A program made the position numbers and the translations under genes. A DNA stretch of 64,000 bases, taken from assembly GCA_021325025.1 (NCBI GenBank), contig JAJPHZ010000041.1, positions 124,001 to 188,000 on the forward strand, given 5' to 3'. Within the stretch, counting starts at the first letter, position 1, and the number at the start of each line of letters is the position of its first letter. Of this stretch, positions 36,522-46,083 are shown in pieces. The DNA comes from Pseudomonadota bacterium (GTDB lineage: Bacteria; Desulfobacterota; Binatia; Binatales; Binataceae). Under the pieces are notes generated by a model. The model was given only the letters and a program-made list of their open reading frames with translations. It was not told the origin of the DNA and did not search any database.

Positions 36522-37304
36522 TCAGACGTCATTGGCCCGCCGCCGCTTGGTCTTCGACGAAGGCCTGCCGGAATTCCCCCTGCTTGGCTGGTTTGAGTTG
36601 CCCTGGCTTCCAAAGCCGCAGTTGAGCCCGGCGCGGCTTGCGATGTTGGCTCGGCTCAGGAGCGCGAAAGCCTCGTCAGGCGCCGCGACCGCGTAGGAAG
36701 TGGTGTGCGACGCCGAGAACCCGTATTCTTGTACCGCATCTTCGATCGCCTTGGGTTCGGCGCCGATGAAGAAGAACTGCCAGCCCTCTTTTTTGCGTTC
36801 TTCGATCATTTGGAAAATCTGCCTGCGGCCTTTTTCGCCGCAAAATTCCACGCTCGCGTTCTCCAGGCCATCGGTGATGACCGAAACCAGGATGCATTTG
36901 GGTTTAACGCTGAGCTTTGAGACCTGTTCTGAGGTTGCCGCCACTGCCCTGCCAATGGCGTCAAGCAGTGCCGTACTCCCTCTGGGCTGATAGTTTGCAG
37001 CGGTGCGATGTTCGACGATGTCGATCGGAGCGGCATCGTATAGCACCTCGTACTCATCGTCGAATTGGACCAGGGTAAACAGAGCTTTGCCCGCCGAGCG
37101 CTGTTCGTCGAGGTAGGCGTTGAACCCCTCGATGGTCTTGTTCTTCACCTGCTGCATCGAGCCGGAGCGGTCCAGAATCACGGTGATAAAGTCGAAGCGG
37201 TCCGATTCAAGCGCGCCGTTGCTCTCATGCTCCTGAAGGGTGCGCCTGCAATTCCTGCAATGAAACGGATCGGCGAGGCTCTTGACGAATTCCTTACATT
37301 CCAT
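36522..37304 (-). CDS. VWA domain-containing protein with N-terminal cysteine motif
   Basis: 260 residues with AAGGAGGCGGAAG before the ATG. The N-terminus has MECKEF and HCRNCRR, a possible small zinc knuckle. Residues 37-200 form a von Willebrand A domain: FITVILDRSGSMQQVKNKTI (MIDAS DxSxS), a Thr in GSTALLDAIGRAV, and LVSVITDGLENAS. No signal peptide, so the location is cytoplasmic. The last 40 residues are a basic, disordered SKTKRRRAN tail. VWA proteins of this small type bind partner proteins metal-dependently. Neighbours give no partner. It has its own promoter. Confidence 0.88.
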   Translation of the reverse strand: MECKEFVKSLADPFHCRNCRRTLQEHESNGALESDRFDFITVILDRSGSMQQVKNKTIEGFNAYLDEQRSAGKALFTLVQFDDEYEVLYDAAPIDIVEHRTAANYQPRGSTALLDAIGRAVAATSEQVSKLSVKPKCILVSVITDGLENASVEFCGEKGRRQIFQMIEERKKEGWQFFFIGAEPKAIEDAVQEYGFSASHTTSYAVAAPDEAFALLSRANIASRAGLNCGFGSQGNSNQPSRGNSGRPSSKTKRRRANDV

Positions 37305-37388
37305 CTTCCGCCTCCTTAGTTGCCCGCGTTTGGCTATTGTGCGTTCGTTAGACCGACGAAAACGAGCCTATCCGGATTACAGTCCGGT

Positions 37389-37417
37389 ATAATATAATTG
37401 ACGTAAAGGTAATTCAA
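37389..37417 (-). promoter_or_regulatory. Sigma70-type promoter of the VWA gene
   Basis: On the minus strand TTGAAT (37417-37412) and TATTAT (37394-37389) are separated by exactly 17 bases in a locally AT-rich patch. The transcript would start near 37382, giving a leader of roughly 75-80 bases. This is one of the best consensus promoters in the window. The surrounding gap 37305-37683 holds no gene. Confidence 0.6.
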
Positions 37418-37683
37418 ATCCTTAAAGCTTAGAATTCTCATACTTTTGTCCGCCAGTTTTCGCACAGCGTGTTCTGCTCTTCGCAGCGGCAAACTGCGTT
37501 TAACCTTGGGCAGTTCGTGTCTGAGTCTGCAATCCCACTTGCGGCGGAGGGCGGCGCGCGATCTGCTATCGTCCGCAATCGGCGACCTGGCCGCAATTGT
37601 TCTGTTCGAGTTCCCGCTGGCAGCCGAGCGCACGCCCACGTCGCGGACAGCGGCTTTTCCACCCTGACGGTGAGCGCCGCCGG

Positions 37684-38388
37684 TCAGGATCGGCGGCGGA
37701 AGATTTCGTAGTCTTCGGTCAGGATGATGACGGTGCGCGCGGTGTCGATGAAATTGGGTTCGTCGGCCCGCACAGCCTCCATCTCCGGCGTCTGGTTGGC
37801 TTGCTGCAGCGCCTGGAGGCTGTCGAACCAGGCCTCGGCCACGCAATCGCACAGCGGGGCGTTGCGGCTGCCGTACAGTTCCGGCATCGGATGGTTCTGC
37901 ACATAGCGGCGCAGCCCTGGGATTTGCGTCGCGAGCGGACCGTGATGCTCGCGCCAGTACTGCTGGAAGTCCGCCACGCTCATGCCCGGTTTGCGTTCGC
38001 CCAACGCGATCAGATGCACCGCACCGGGTGTCACGGGTCTATCCTTCAACACTACCTCATGGCAGAGCAGGAAGCGCCGCGCGCTCAGTTCGGTGAAGTT
38101 GGCCTGATCGTCGATGGCGGCCTGCGCCGCCGGCGTCAGGTTGCCCACCCGCCGCTCCTCCAGGCTGTTGAACCACATCGCCGCCATCCCGTCATAAGGC
38201 GGGTCGCTCTCGCAGCCGCCGGGCACATCGGGATTGCCATAACTTTGGAGCAGGGTATGCGACTGAATGTAGCAAAGGATGTGGGTCAACGGTTTGGTCA
38301 GCTCGGCGTGCGTGGTGCGCCAGTAGCGCTGAAAGTCGCGTGGGGTGATTCCCGGTTTTCGTTTGGCAAAAAACAGTCCCTTGATCAT
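37684..38388 (-). CDS. EthD domain-containing protein, tandem domains
   Basis: 234 residues from the ATG at 38388. The first 86 residues of the listed ORF are an out-of-frame reading of the upstream channel gene. Domain 1 is IKGLFFAKRKPGITPRDFQRYW with THAELTKPLTHILCYIQSH, and domain 2 is IALGERKPGMSVADFQQYW with HHGPLATQIPGLRRYVQNH. It is of the same build as the 21470 and 54346 genes but clearly diverged. It is the last gene of the guaB-ddl-rdgB-GT-channel minus series, 40 bases after the channel gene. Its catabolic relevance is unclear there. Confidence 0.82.
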   Translation of the reverse strand: MIKGLFFAKRKPGITPRDFQRYWRTTHAELTKPLTHILCYIQSHTLLQSYGNPDVPGGCESDPPYDGMAAMWFNSLEERRVGNLTPAAQAAIDDQANFTELSARRFLLCHEVVLKDRPVTPGAVHLIALGERKPGMSVADFQQYWREHHGPLATQIPGLRRYVQNHPMPELYGSRNAPLCDCVAEAWFDSLQALQQANQTPEMEAVRADEPNFIDTARTVIILTEDYEIFRRRS

Positions 38389-38428
38389 CGCTGGGGCAAA
38401 CGTCCTGAATTTGCGGGCGCCGGATCGT

Positions 38429-39928
38429 TCAGACGCCGAAAATGATACGCATCTTGTCCAGCAGCCAGCCGCGTCCGCGCCGATCATCCTGGGCGGAAGC
38501 GGCTTCCACGCGCTGGCGGGTTTCGCTGATGCGCCGCGCCACCACTTCGCTGACTTCGTTGAGCGCGTCGGGACGCTCGCGGAAGAGATGGGTGAAGGCC
38601 TCGCGATTGAGCTCCAACACCTCGGCGTCGGAGCGCGCCACGACACTGGCGTTGCGCGGCTCTCCGGTCAACAGTGCGATTTCGCCGAAGAAGGCGGGCG
38701 CCTCCAAGTCGCGGATGTGGACCGCGCCGCCGTTGGCTGTCTGCGCCACCACCTCCACCGTGCCGCGGCGCAGGATGTGGAAGTAGTCGCCGATTTCGCC
38801 CTGATGCATCAGGACTTCGCCGGCGCCGAATTGATGCACGCGGGTGTTGGGCAGCAGCATCTTGAGCTCGTCGTCGGTCAGCTCGGCCAGGAAATCCACG
38901 CGCCGCATCTCCGCCATCAGCCGCTGTTCCTCCTCGGCCCTGACCTCGGCCTGCTCGCGCGCCTGATGCAGATGAACGGTGCGAATCGGGAAGGGGATGT
39001 CCACCGCGTGGCGGCGCAGCGCGTACCACACGTTGCTGATCACGGTGTCGCGCACCGTCTCATGCGTGCCGTAGTCCGACAGCCAGTAACGCAGCTTGTA
39101 CTTGATTGCCGAGTCGCCGAACTCAACCGCCGTCACCTCGGGTTCGGGATGGCGCGCCACGCCCTGGGCGTGGCGCAGTACGCCCAGCAGGACCTCCTTG
39201 ACGCGGTTGGGCGGCTGCTCGTAGGGCAGTCCGACATAGACCGCGTCAGCCACGCCGCCCGCGGTGTAGTTGACCACGATCTCCTTGGCAATCAGGTTGT
39301 TGGGAATCTCCAGGGTTTCGTTCTCGCGCGTCACGATCCGCGTCGCGCGCCATCCTATGCCGTGGACGCGGCCTACGTAGTTGCCGACGTGCACCCAGTC
39401 GCCCGCTTCAAACGGCTTCTGAAGCTGCATCGACAGGCCCGCAAAGATGTTGCCCAACGTGTCCTGCAAAGCGAAGCCGATGATCACCGAGATGACCGCC
39501 GAGGTCGCCAGCAGCGAGGTCAGATCGACATGCACCGTGGCGCGCAGCACCACCAGCAGCACCAGCGCGTACAGTACGATCAGGATCAAGTCCCAGAAGA
39601 TGTTGGAGGCGCGCACCTTGCTGGGCAACACGTAGTCGGCCAAATCCAGCAGCAGGCGGATGACGCCGAAGAAAAACAGCACCAGCCCCAGGGCTTCCAG
39701 CGTCAGCCCCAACTGCGAGGTGCGCTGCACCAGATGCATCAGGACGTCGGCGACGAATCCGGCGCCGATCAGGATCGGACCGGCCGGACCGACGTAACGG
39801 GGGCGTACCCGGTACACGACGAAGGAGGCGAGGATCGCCGCCAGCGCGCCGCCGGCTTCGATCGCCAACCGCAGGTGCGGCGCCAGTGCCGCCAGACCCA
39901 GCACAGTTTGCAGCGAGGTTTCCGTCAT
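38429..39928 (-). CDS. MscS-type mechanosensitive channel fused to cyclic nucleotide-binding domain
   Basis: 499 residues from the ATG at 39928 (TTG at 39934 is the listed start). Residues 20-140 hold several membrane helices. Residues 140-200 form the MscS pore and beta-domain (ATSAVISVIIGFALQDTLGN, PFEAGDWVHVGNYVGRVHGI). The C-terminal 120 residues are a cNMP-binding fold: LPNTRVHQFGAGEVLMHQGE, YFHILRRGTVEVV, FFGEIALLTGEPRNASVVA. The latter has the phosphate-binding cassette with GEIAL and R-N-A-S. Such fusions give nucleotide-modulated osmotic channels in the inner membrane. It starts six bases after the glycosyltransferase-like stop. Confidence 0.92.
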   Translation of the reverse strand: MTETSLQTVLGLAALAPHLRLAIEAGGALAAILASFVVYRVRPRYVGPAGPILIGAGFVADVLMHLVQRTSQLGLTLEALGLVLFFFGVIRLLLDLADYVLPSKVRASNIFWDLILIVLYALVLLVVLRATVHVDLTSLLATSAVISVIIGFALQDTLGNIFAGLSMQLQKPFEAGDWVHVGNYVGRVHGIGWRATRIVTRENETLEIPNNLIAKEIVVNYTAGGVADAVYVGLPYEQPPNRVKEVLLGVLRHAQGVARHPEPEVTAVEFGDSAIKYKLRYWLSDYGTHETVRDTVISNVWYALRRHAVDIPFPIRTVHLHQAREQAEVRAEEEQRLMAEMRRVDFLAELTDDELKMLLPNTRVHQFGAGEVLMHQGEIGDYFHILRRGTVEVVAQTANGGAVHIRDLEAPAFFGEIALLTGEPRNASVVARSDAEVLELNREAFTHLFRERPDALNEVSEVVARRISETRQRVEAASAQDDRRGRGWLLDKMRIIFGV

Positions 39929-39934
39929 TGCCAA

Positions 39935-41107
39935 TCAGAGAGCTAACGCCAGGACCATTTCCTCCAGCAGTTTGGCGGCGTCGAAATATTCCTGCGCCAA
40001 CTCACGCGCCGCGCGCGCATGACGGGGATAATCGGCGTTGACTTTTTTGATCGCCTCGACCGCTTCGGCGGCGTCGCCAAAACCGAGCAAACCCACGCCG
40101 GTGGGCAGATATTTTTCGAAGCCCGTGAACTGCGTGACCACCGGGCGTCCTGCCGCCAGGTAGGTGGCGGTCCGATCGCTGAACCATCCCGAACGCGTCC
40201 TGACGTAGGAATCCTTGGCCACGGTGAATTCGCCGCGTGAGGAGCTGACGTATTCGCGGTATGCCTCAAGGTCGAGCGACATGGGAATCACCGGGCGAAT
40301 CCTGAAGCCGCCTGCCAGCGCACGTTCGTAGTCGGGTCCCGAATCGAGGTCGGTGGCCAGTTCGATTTCCTGACCGGCGCGGCGGGCGACGTCGAGCACC
40401 TGGCGGAAGTTGACGTGCTTGGACCACCAATAGGTCTGGCCGCCGATTTCCAGGTCGTTGCCCTTGTTGGTCCACGTGCCGACGGTGGTGAACGCGGCCG
40501 GCTGCGCCGGACCCACGCCTTGATGCCAGATGTCGAGCAGCACCGGCGGACGCGTGCGATGCCACTTGATCGCGCCCGCGGGCAGCAGGCAGTCGGGAGC
40601 GCCGATGTTGTAGGCGTAGGTGAAGAACTCGTGATGGCGCCGGGCGGTTTCCATCGCCACTTGCTCGCCGCGGGCCAGATTGACCTGGAACGGTCCGGGG
40701 TCGGTCTCCAGGTAGACCAGCCGGCGGCAGGACTGATGCTCCTCGCGCGGCCGGGTCGCGACGCACAAATTGAACACCGCGTCGGCCTCGCGCAGCAGCG
40801 TGCGGCATCGCTCACGGCTCATCCCCAGGTATTCGCCGCTGGCCGGATCCAGAAAGCCCCAGCGTCCGCCAAACCCGTAGCGCTCCAGCGAGGGGATGAC
40901 CAACTTCAGATTGGGCCCCGCGTCGGGCATCGGACTTACCCTGAGCGGGTCATAGACGTACGCCCAGTGATCTTCAAGGTAATAGACCTCGAAGCCCAGG
41001 CGCTCAAAACCGACCAGATGATGGAGCAACTGCCAGACCACGCCGGCGAACGGGTAGCGGATGGCCAGATGCTGAACGACGATCTTCCCTTTATGCTTGC
41101 GTTTCAC
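39935..41107 (-). CDS. Glycosyltransferase-like protein (GT-B C-terminal signature)
   Basis: 390 residues from a GTG at 41107 with GCAGG at good spacing. The listed ORF starts 60 residues earlier inside rdgB out of frame. N-terminus KIVVQHLAIRYPFAGVVWQL and LGFEVYYLEDH resemble the GT-B start. The C-terminal RSGWFSDRTATYLAAGRPVV, TQFTGFEKYLPTGVGLLGFG and DAAEAVEAIKKVNADYPRH form the UDP-sugar-type segment of GT4-like families. No membrane segment. Donor and acceptor are unknown. It is 34 bases after rdgB. Confidence 0.7.
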   Translation of the reverse strand: MKRKHKGKIVVQHLAIRYPFAGVVWQLLHHLVGFERLGFEVYYLEDHWAYVYDPLRVSPMPDAGPNLKLVIPSLERYGFGGRWGFLDPASGEYLGMSRERCRTLLREADAVFNLCVATRPREEHQSCRRLVYLETDPGPFQVNLARGEQVAMETARRHHEFFTYAYNIGAPDCLLPAGAIKWHRTRPPVLLDIWHQGVGPAQPAAFTTVGTWTNKGNDLEIGGQTYWWSKHVNFRQVLDVARRAGQEIELATDLDSGPDYERALAGGFRIRPVIPMSLDLEAYREYVSSSRGEFTVAKDSYVRTRSGWFSDRTATYLAAGRPVVTQFTGFEKYLPTGVGLLGFGDAAEAVEAIKKVNADYPRHARAARELAQEYFDAAKLLEEMVLALAL

Positions 41108-41141
41108 CGAACCTGCAGACACTTGCTCAAGCTTGCATTTT

Positions 41142-41780
41142 TCAGCAAGCGGGTGGCATCCGGGCGATTTCCCGCAAATAGCGATCGGCGCGTTCCACCG
41201 CGTCGCGGCGCTGGCCGATGCGTGCTTCCTCCTCTTCGCCCAGTTGCGCCAGGTAGCATCCGCGCGCGGGCAAATACAGCACGGCACGATAGGGAAATCC
41301 AGCCCGGACCGGACGGTAGATCGCCGGCGCGATCACGCCCTCGATCGCCGCCTCGGTCACGTGCTCAACCGTTTGGTGGTCGCGCTTGTACACCAGCGCC
41401 AGCGCGCAGCGGATACGCGCGCTGCGCCGCCCCTGGGGCACGTCCGCCATCCGGCGGACGATCTCCTCGGCCAGCATCGTGTCGTCAGCCTCGGTACCCA
41501 GCCATCGATGGGAATTGATGCCGGGCGCGCCGCCCAGCGCGTCCACCTCCAGGCCGCCGTCGTCGGCCAGCGTTGCCAGCCGCGCCAGGCGGAAATAAAA
41601 GCGCGCCTTTAGCAGCGCGTTCTCGGCGAAGGTGGCGCCGCTTTCCTCCGGTTCCCGCGCAATTGCCAAATCGCGCAGCGAGACCAGTTCCAGCGGATAA
41701 CGCGCCAGCAGCAGCCGGTACTCGGAAAGCTTGGCAGGATTGGTGGTGGCGATCAGCAGCCGGGCGTTCACGGGCGACAT
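41142..41780 (-). CDS. rdgB: Non-canonical purine NTP pyrophosphatase (RdgB/HAM1 family)
   Basis: 212 residues from the ATG at 41780, which overlaps the ddl stop (TGATG). Motifs are LLIATTNPAKLSEYRLLL, ESGATFAENALLKARFY, LADDGGLEVDALGGAPGINS and DVPQGRRSARIRCALALV. These cover the substrate pocket (T/S-x-N-x-x-K), the metal-binding glutamate and the DDSGL-like loop. It hydrolyses ITP/XTP/dITP to monophosphates, protecting DNA and RNA. A ~15-residue spread of difference from consensus (DDGG for DDSG) is seen. It lies in an operon with guaB, which makes XMP, a suggestive pairing. Confidence 0.92.
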   Translation of the reverse strand: MSPVNARLLIATTNPAKLSEYRLLLARYPLELVSLRDLAIAREPEESGATFAENALLKARFYFRLARLATLADDGGLEVDALGGAPGINSHRWLGTEADDTMLAEEIVRRMADVPQGRRSARIRCALALVYKRDHQTVEHVTEAAIEGVIAPAIYRPVRAGFPYRAVLYLPARGCYLAQLGEEEEARIGQRRDAVERADRYLREIARMPPAC

Positions 41781-42925
41781 CAGGAGCCGGGCCGGCGCTT
41801 GTAGGTGACCTTCAGTGCGGCGCGTTCGCGATGCTCCTCGAGGGCCAACTCGATCAGCCGATCGATCAGCCGCGGCAGCGGCAGACCGGAAACCTCCCAC
41901 AGCTTGGGGTACATACTGATCGAAGTGAAACCCGGGATGGTGTTGACTTCCCCAACGTAGAGCTCGCTCAGGTCGCGCGTGGCCAGGAAGTCCACCCGCG
42001 TCATCCCGCGCAGCGACAGGGCTTTGAAGGCCGCGATGGAAAGGTCGCGGATGCGCCGCGAGACCGGTTCGGGAAGCTCGGCCGGGATTTTGAAGCTGGC
42101 GCCGGCAGGGTCCAAATACTTGGAATCGTAGCTGTAGAAATCGTGGCCGTGCTCGACCATCACTTCGCCGGGCAGCGAGGCTTGCGGGTCGTCGTTGCCC
42201 AGCACCGAGCATTCGAACTCGCGCCCTTCGCAGGCAGCTTCGATCAGCAGCTTGCGATCGTAGGCAAAGGCGTCCTCCAGCGCGGCGGCCAGGTCGGCAC
42301 GGCGCTTGACCTTGGTGACGCCGATCGAGGAGCCGAGCGCGTTGGGCTTGATAAACACCGGGTAGCCAAGTTCGTCAGCCAGGCGCAGGGCGATGGCGGC
42401 GTCGCGCGCGTAGGCGGAGCGCTCCAAGGACTTAAACCGCACCACCGGAACACCGGCATCGCGCAGCACGCGCTTTTGCAGCTCCTTGTCCATCCCGACC
42501 GCAGAACCCAGCACCCCGGAGCCGACGTAAGGGATGCCGGCCAGTTCGAGCAGACCCTGCACGGTGCCATCCTCGCCATAGGTGCCATGGAGCACGGGAA
42601 AGACCACGTCCAGGCCGCGGTGCGCGCCTTCCAGGGATGCGACGCGTCCGCCGCCGAGGCTGACCAGCGCGTTGCCGCCGGGCTGCGGCAGCAGGCTTAC
42701 AGGCGCGTCGGCGCAAGCGAGTTCGCCGACGTCGGCGACCGCCTTGCGCAGCATCGCCAGCGCGTCGTGATAAAGATACCAATGGCCGTCGCGGGCGATG
42801 CCGATGGGCACCACCTCGTAGCGCGCCGGATCCATCGCCGACATGATCGACAGCGCCGAGCGCAGCGAGATTTCGTGCTCGCTGGAGCGCCCGCCGAAAA
42901 TCACCCCCACCCTGATCCTGCTCAC
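41780..42925 (-). CDS. ddl: D-alanine--D-alanine ligase
   Basis: 381 residues. [18 protein letters not shown] is the standard N-terminus. [20 protein letters not shown], the lysine in [19 protein letters not shown], and [18 protein letters not shown] at the C-terminus (metal/substrate loop) are intact. It makes D-Ala-D-Ala for peptidoglycan from two D-alanines and ATP. It lies 54 bases after guaB and overlaps rdgB. No mur genes are nearby. Confidence 0.97.
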   Translation of the reverse strand: MSRIRVGVIFGGRSSEHEISLRSALSIMSAMDPARYEVVPIGIARDGHWYLYHDALAMLRKAVADVGELACADAPVSLLPQPGGNALVSLGGGRVASLEGAHRGLDVVFPVLHGTYGEDGTVQGLLELAGIPYVGSGVLGSAVGMDKELQKRVLRDAGVPVVRFKSLERSAYARDAAIALRLADELGYPVFIKPNALGSSIGVTKVKRRADLAAALEDAFAYDRKLLIEAACEGREFECSVLGNDDPQASLPGEVMVEHGHDFYSYDSKYLDPAGASFKIPAELPEPVSRRIRDLSIAAFKALSLRGMTRVDFLATRDLSELYVGEVNTIPGFTSISMYPKLWEVSGLPLPRLIDRLIELALEEHRERAALKVTYKRRPGS

Positions 42926-42979
42926 CCGCCGAACTCCCTTACCCGATCTTGCCGCCCGGAAAACGCCGCGCCTGGCGCT

Positions 42980-44437
42980 CTAATCGAGCCGATAGTTGGG
43001 CGCCTCCTTGGTGATGAAGACGCCATGCACGTGACTTTCGCGCTGGCCCGCCTGGCTTACGCGGATGAAACGGGCGCGGCGGCGAAACGCCTCCAGGCTG
43101 GAGGCGCCGACGTAACCCATCCCGGCCTGCAAGCCGCCGATTAGCTGATCGACGTTGGAGGCCAGCGAACCGCGATACGGGACCCGCCCTTCGATTCCCT
43201 CCGGCACCAGCTTGGCATCGGGCACCGACTCCTGCGAGTAGCGGTCGCGCGTGCGCTCCAGCATCGCGCCCAGCGAACCCATTCCGCGGTAAACCTTGTA
43301 GGTGCGCCCCTGGTACAAAATCGTCTCGCCGGGGCTTTCCTCGGTGCCGGCAAACAGCGAGCCAATCATGACGGTGGCGGCGCCCGCCGCCAGTGCCTTG
43401 GCCATGTCGCCGGAGTAGCGGATTCCGCCGTCGGCGATGACCGGTACCCTGGCCGGCGCCGCCGCCGCCACGCAATCCATGATCGCGGTGATTTGCGGCA
43501 CGCCCACGCCCGACACTACGCGCGTGGTGCAGATCGACCCGGGGCCGATTCCCACGCGCAGCGCGTCGGCGCCCGCGTCGATCAAAGCCTTGGCGCCCTC
43601 CGCGGTGGCGACGTTGCCGGCCACCACTTCCGCCTCGGGCCATTCGCGCTTGGTGGCCTTCAGCGCCTCGATCACGTTGTGCGAGTAGCCATGTGCCGCG
43701 TCGATGCACAGGATGTCGGCGCCCGCGCGGCGCAAGGCCGCAACGCGCTCGGCGCGATCGGCCCCCACGCCAATCGCGGCGCCCACGCGCAGCCGCCCCA
43801 GCCCGTCCTTGCTGGCGGTCGGATAGCGCATCGCCTTGTCCATGTCCTTGACCGTGATCAGCCCGCGCAGCCGCTGCTGGTCGTCAACCAGGGGCAGCTT
43901 CTCGATGCGATGGTGTTGCAGGATGTCCTTGGCCTGCTCCAGGTCGATGCCCAGTTTGGCGGTGATGACCTTGGTGGTCATCACCTCGCTGACCGGCTTG
44001 TCCAGCCGCTTGACGAAGCGCAGGTCGCGATTGGTGAGAATGCCGACCAGGCGGTCGTCCTTGACCACCGGTAGACCCGAAATGCGGTAGCGGCGCATCA
44101 ACTCCAGCGCCTCGCCCACCTTCTGCTCGGGATGGACCGTGACCGGGTCGGTGATCATGCCGCTTTCATACTTCTTGACCACTTCGACTTCGGCCGCCTG
44201 ATTTTCGATCGACAGGTTGCGATGGATGAAGCCGATGCCGCCCAGTTGCGCCATCACGATCGCCGTGGCGGACTCGGTAACCGTGTCCATCGGGCTGGCC
44301 ACCAGCGGTATATTGAGACGGATATTGCGCGAGAGCACGGTGGAGACGTCGCATTGATGGGGCAGCACGTCGGATTCCTGAGGGAGCAGCAACACATCGT
44401 CAAAGGTCAGCCCCTCGCGAAGCTCCTCATACTTCAT
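42980..44437 (-). CDS. guaB: IMP dehydrogenase
   Basis: 485 residues from the ATG at 44437. AGGGAGG is directly adjacent to the upstream ATG (44443) but 7 bases from this one, so the second ATG is favoured. [14 protein letters not shown] opens the barrel. Two CBS domains ([20 protein letters not shown], then [20 protein letters not shown]) are inserted. The catalytic loop is [17 protein letters not shown] with its Cys, and [17 protein letters not shown] binds phosphate. The enzyme oxidises IMP to XMP, the first step to GMP. guaA is not adjacent. A terminator hairpin precedes the gene. Confidence 0.97.
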   Translation of the reverse strand: MKYEELREGLTFDDVLLLPQESDVLPHQCDVSTVLSRNIRLNIPLVASPMDTVTESATAIVMAQLGGIGFIHRNLSIENQAAEVEVVKKYESGMITDPVTVHPEQKVGEALELMRRYRISGLPVVKDDRLVGILTNRDLRFVKRLDKPVSEVMTTKVITAKLGIDLEQAKDILQHHRIEKLPLVDDQQRLRGLITVKDMDKAMRYPTASKDGLGRLRVGAAIGVGADRAERVAALRRAGADILCIDAAHGYSHNVIEALKATKREWPEAEVVAGNVATAEGAKALIDAGADALRVGIGPGSICTTRVVSGVGVPQITAIMDCVAAAAPARVPVIADGGIRYSGDMAKALAAGAATVMIGSLFAGTEESPGETILYQGRTYKVYRGMGSLGAMLERTRDRYSQESVPDAKLVPEGIEGRVPYRGSLASNVDQLIGGLQAGMGYVGASSLEAFRRRARFIRVSQAGQRESHVHGVFITKEAPNYRLD

Positions 44438-44457
44438 GAGCATCCCTCCCTGAGGTT

Positions 44458-44486
44458 AAAAAAAAGCCCGCACGACCGGCGGGCTT
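44458..44486 (-). terminator. Intrinsic terminator in the guaB leader
   Basis: On the minus strand AAGCCCGC (44486-44479), a 7-base loop CGGTCGT, and GCGGGCTT (44471-44464) form a perfect 8-bp stem, followed by an uninterrupted T-run (through 44458). It ends 20 bases before the preferred guaB ATG. No minus-strand gene lies between it and the divergent acyl-CoA dehydrogenase, so it would stop transcripts within the guaB leader: a candidate attenuator, or the end of a small RNA. Confidence 0.75.
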
Positions 44487-44507
44487 GCAATTCAGGCCTC
44501 GGAACAA

Positions 44508-44513
44508 TGTCAA
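44508..44513 (-). promoter_or_regulatory. Putative guaB -35 box
   Basis: TTGACA reads toward guaB. A -10 at 17 bases would be a weak TTGCAA overlapping the hairpin's first arm, so this promoter might start within or past the terminator. The rest of the 44487-44791 gap contains only a GGCGCC...GGCGCC palindrome and no credible gene. Confidence 0.3.
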
Positions 44514-44791
44514 CCAAAAGCGCCATAATCCAAGGTAACAGATGTGGTGGCGCCGATGCAATTGGCGCCCGCTTGCGGAGCCGAAGGACACGCGTTGGTT
44601 GGCTTGAAAGGCTCTTCAAGAGTTGACGTGCCGGACCTGCCGAAGATAGAACAATTGTTCAGATTGGACCGCCGCGCAAACGAAATTTCGCAGCGGCGCG
44701 GAGTCGATTTTACGAGACCTGTTGGGTTCTGACGCGTAAGCGCCGCAAGGCCGCGGCGCCGCCAACAGCTATAGCGGTGAGGCGCTTCAGC

Positions 44792-45946
44792 ATGGATTTC
44801 AATCTTTCAGCAGAGGACCGGGAACTGGTCGATCTCATCGATCGGGTTGGGGCCGAGAAATTCGCGCCCAAGGCCTTCGAGCGGCGCAACGAAGACGGCC
44901 ATCCGGCCGACAATATGCGCCTGCTGGGTGAATTGGGTGTGCTGGGCGTCTGCCTGCCGGTGGAGGTGGGTGGGGCGGGACGCGACGCCTTGTCGGGGAT
45001 ACTGGCCATTGAACACATCGCGCGCTGGTGTCCGCGCACCGCGATCAGCGCCACGATGGCGATTGCGGGGCCGGGGATGTTCATCGCCAGATGGGGTACC
45101 GCAGAGCAGAAGGCAAAGTATCTGCCGGCAATCCGCAGCGGCGAGGCCAACATGGCCATTGCACTGACTGAACCGCAGGCCGGCAGCGCGCTGACCGACC
45201 TGGCCACGCGCGCGGAGATCAGGGACGGGGTTTGCGTGCTCAACGGCCACAAGACCTTTTGCAGCCACGCCGGCTGGGATCGGCACATCCTGGTATTTTG
45301 CCGCTTTGCGCCGGGTACGGGCGGTATCGGCGCGGTGATAGTGGAACGTGGTACACCCGGATTTACGCTGAGCCAGCCGCATTATCACATGAGCGGCAGC
45401 CCCTGGTGGGAGTTGTTTTTCGACAACGCCGAGGTTGCGCTGGACAATGTGCTGTTTGCCGGCGACGGCTTTCGCAAGCTGATGTCGAGCTACAGCCTGG
45501 AGCGATGCGCCGCCGGGGCATCGTCGATCGGCATCGCCCAGGCGGCATTCGAGCTGGCTCGCCAGCATTCCGTGGAGCGCAAACAGTTCGGCCGTCCGAT
45601 CTGCGATTTTCAATTCGTTCAGGACAAGCTCGCCAACATGTATCTGGCCCTCGAGCAGGCCCGGCTGCTGCTTTATAAAGCGGTCAAGGGCGGCCATGGC
45701 AGCGTCGGACGCCTGGAATCGTCAGCGGCCAAAGTGGCGGCCACGGAGGCAGCGGTGTTTGTGTGCGATCAGGCCATGCAGATCTTCGGCGGCTCCGGAA
45801 TGTCCCAGGAGATGCCCCTGGAATGGATGTATCGGATGGTCAGGACCGCCACGGTGGCAGGCGGCACCTCCGACATCCATCGCGGCATGATCGCAAGCGA
45901 ACTGGTGGGCCGGCGCTTCGAGCACCGCCCCCTCGCTCCCGGTTAG
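44792..45946 (+). CDS. Acyl-CoA dehydrogenase
   Basis: 384 residues from the ATG at 44792 (GGTGAGG upstream). Family motifs: GELGVLGVCLPVEVGGAG, ALTEPQAGSALTDLATRA, RKQFGRPICDFQFVQDKLA (read from VERKQFG), and a C-terminal MQIFGGSGMSQEMPLEWMYR with AGGTSDIHR. The usual catalytic Glu of the MCAD type (in E-G-T-S) is Gly357. A Glu is found instead at residue 237 (YSLERCAAG), the position used by isovaleryl-CoA and long-chain dehydrogenases. That points to a branched- or long-chain substrate. The enzyme puts a double bond between C2 and C3 using FAD. It is divergent from guaB. Confidence 0.93.
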   Translation: MDFNLSAEDRELVDLIDRVGAEKFAPKAFERRNEDGHPADNMRLLGELGVLGVCLPVEVGGAGRDALSGILAIEHIARWCPRTAISATMAIAGPGMFIARWGTAEQKAKYLPAIRSGEANMAIALTEPQAGSALTDLATRAEIRDGVCVLNGHKTFCSHAGWDRHILVFCRFAPGTGGIGAVIVERGTPGFTLSQPHYHMSGSPWWELFFDNAEVALDNVLFAGDGFRKLMSSYSLERCAAGASSIGIAQAAFELARQHSVERKQFGRPICDFQFVQDKLANMYLALEQARLLLYKAVKGGHGSVGRLESSAAKVAATEAAVFVCDQAMQIFGGSGMSQEMPLEWMYRMVRTATVAGGTSDIHRGMIASELVGRRFEHRPLAPG

Positions 45947-46083
45947 AAACTGTTACAAGATGCGCGGCTACGGGTCATGTACCCCGGGTGCCTGAATCTG
46001 CCGCGAAACGTACCGCCCGCAGGTATTTCTGTCCGCCGGGTGAAGATCCCTCAAACTCGCCGCGCTGTGCTAACCTGAGGTTG

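Noticed and set aside
36421-36696. 91-residue plus ORF opposite the VWA gene end
   Set aside because: It overlaps the C-terminal coding region of the VWA gene in antisense and has no motif.
41573-43144. Plus-strand 523-residue ORF opposite ddl and rdgB
   Set aside because: It is antisense to strongly supported genes and lacks any family motif. The similar long ORFs at 4952-6397, 29633-31057, 38345-39946 and 59043-60866 were rejected for the same reason.
44487-44791. Search for a known riboswitch or tRNA in the guaB leader
   Set aside because: No known consensus (purine, PRPP, guanidine, T-box) or tRNA T-loop could be recognised by eye; only the terminator and a GGCGCC palindrome are clear.
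45763-46083. N-terminal extension of the rarA ORF
   Set aside because: It reads the end of the acyl-CoA dehydrogenase out of frame; the RarA family start and ribosome site are at 46084.
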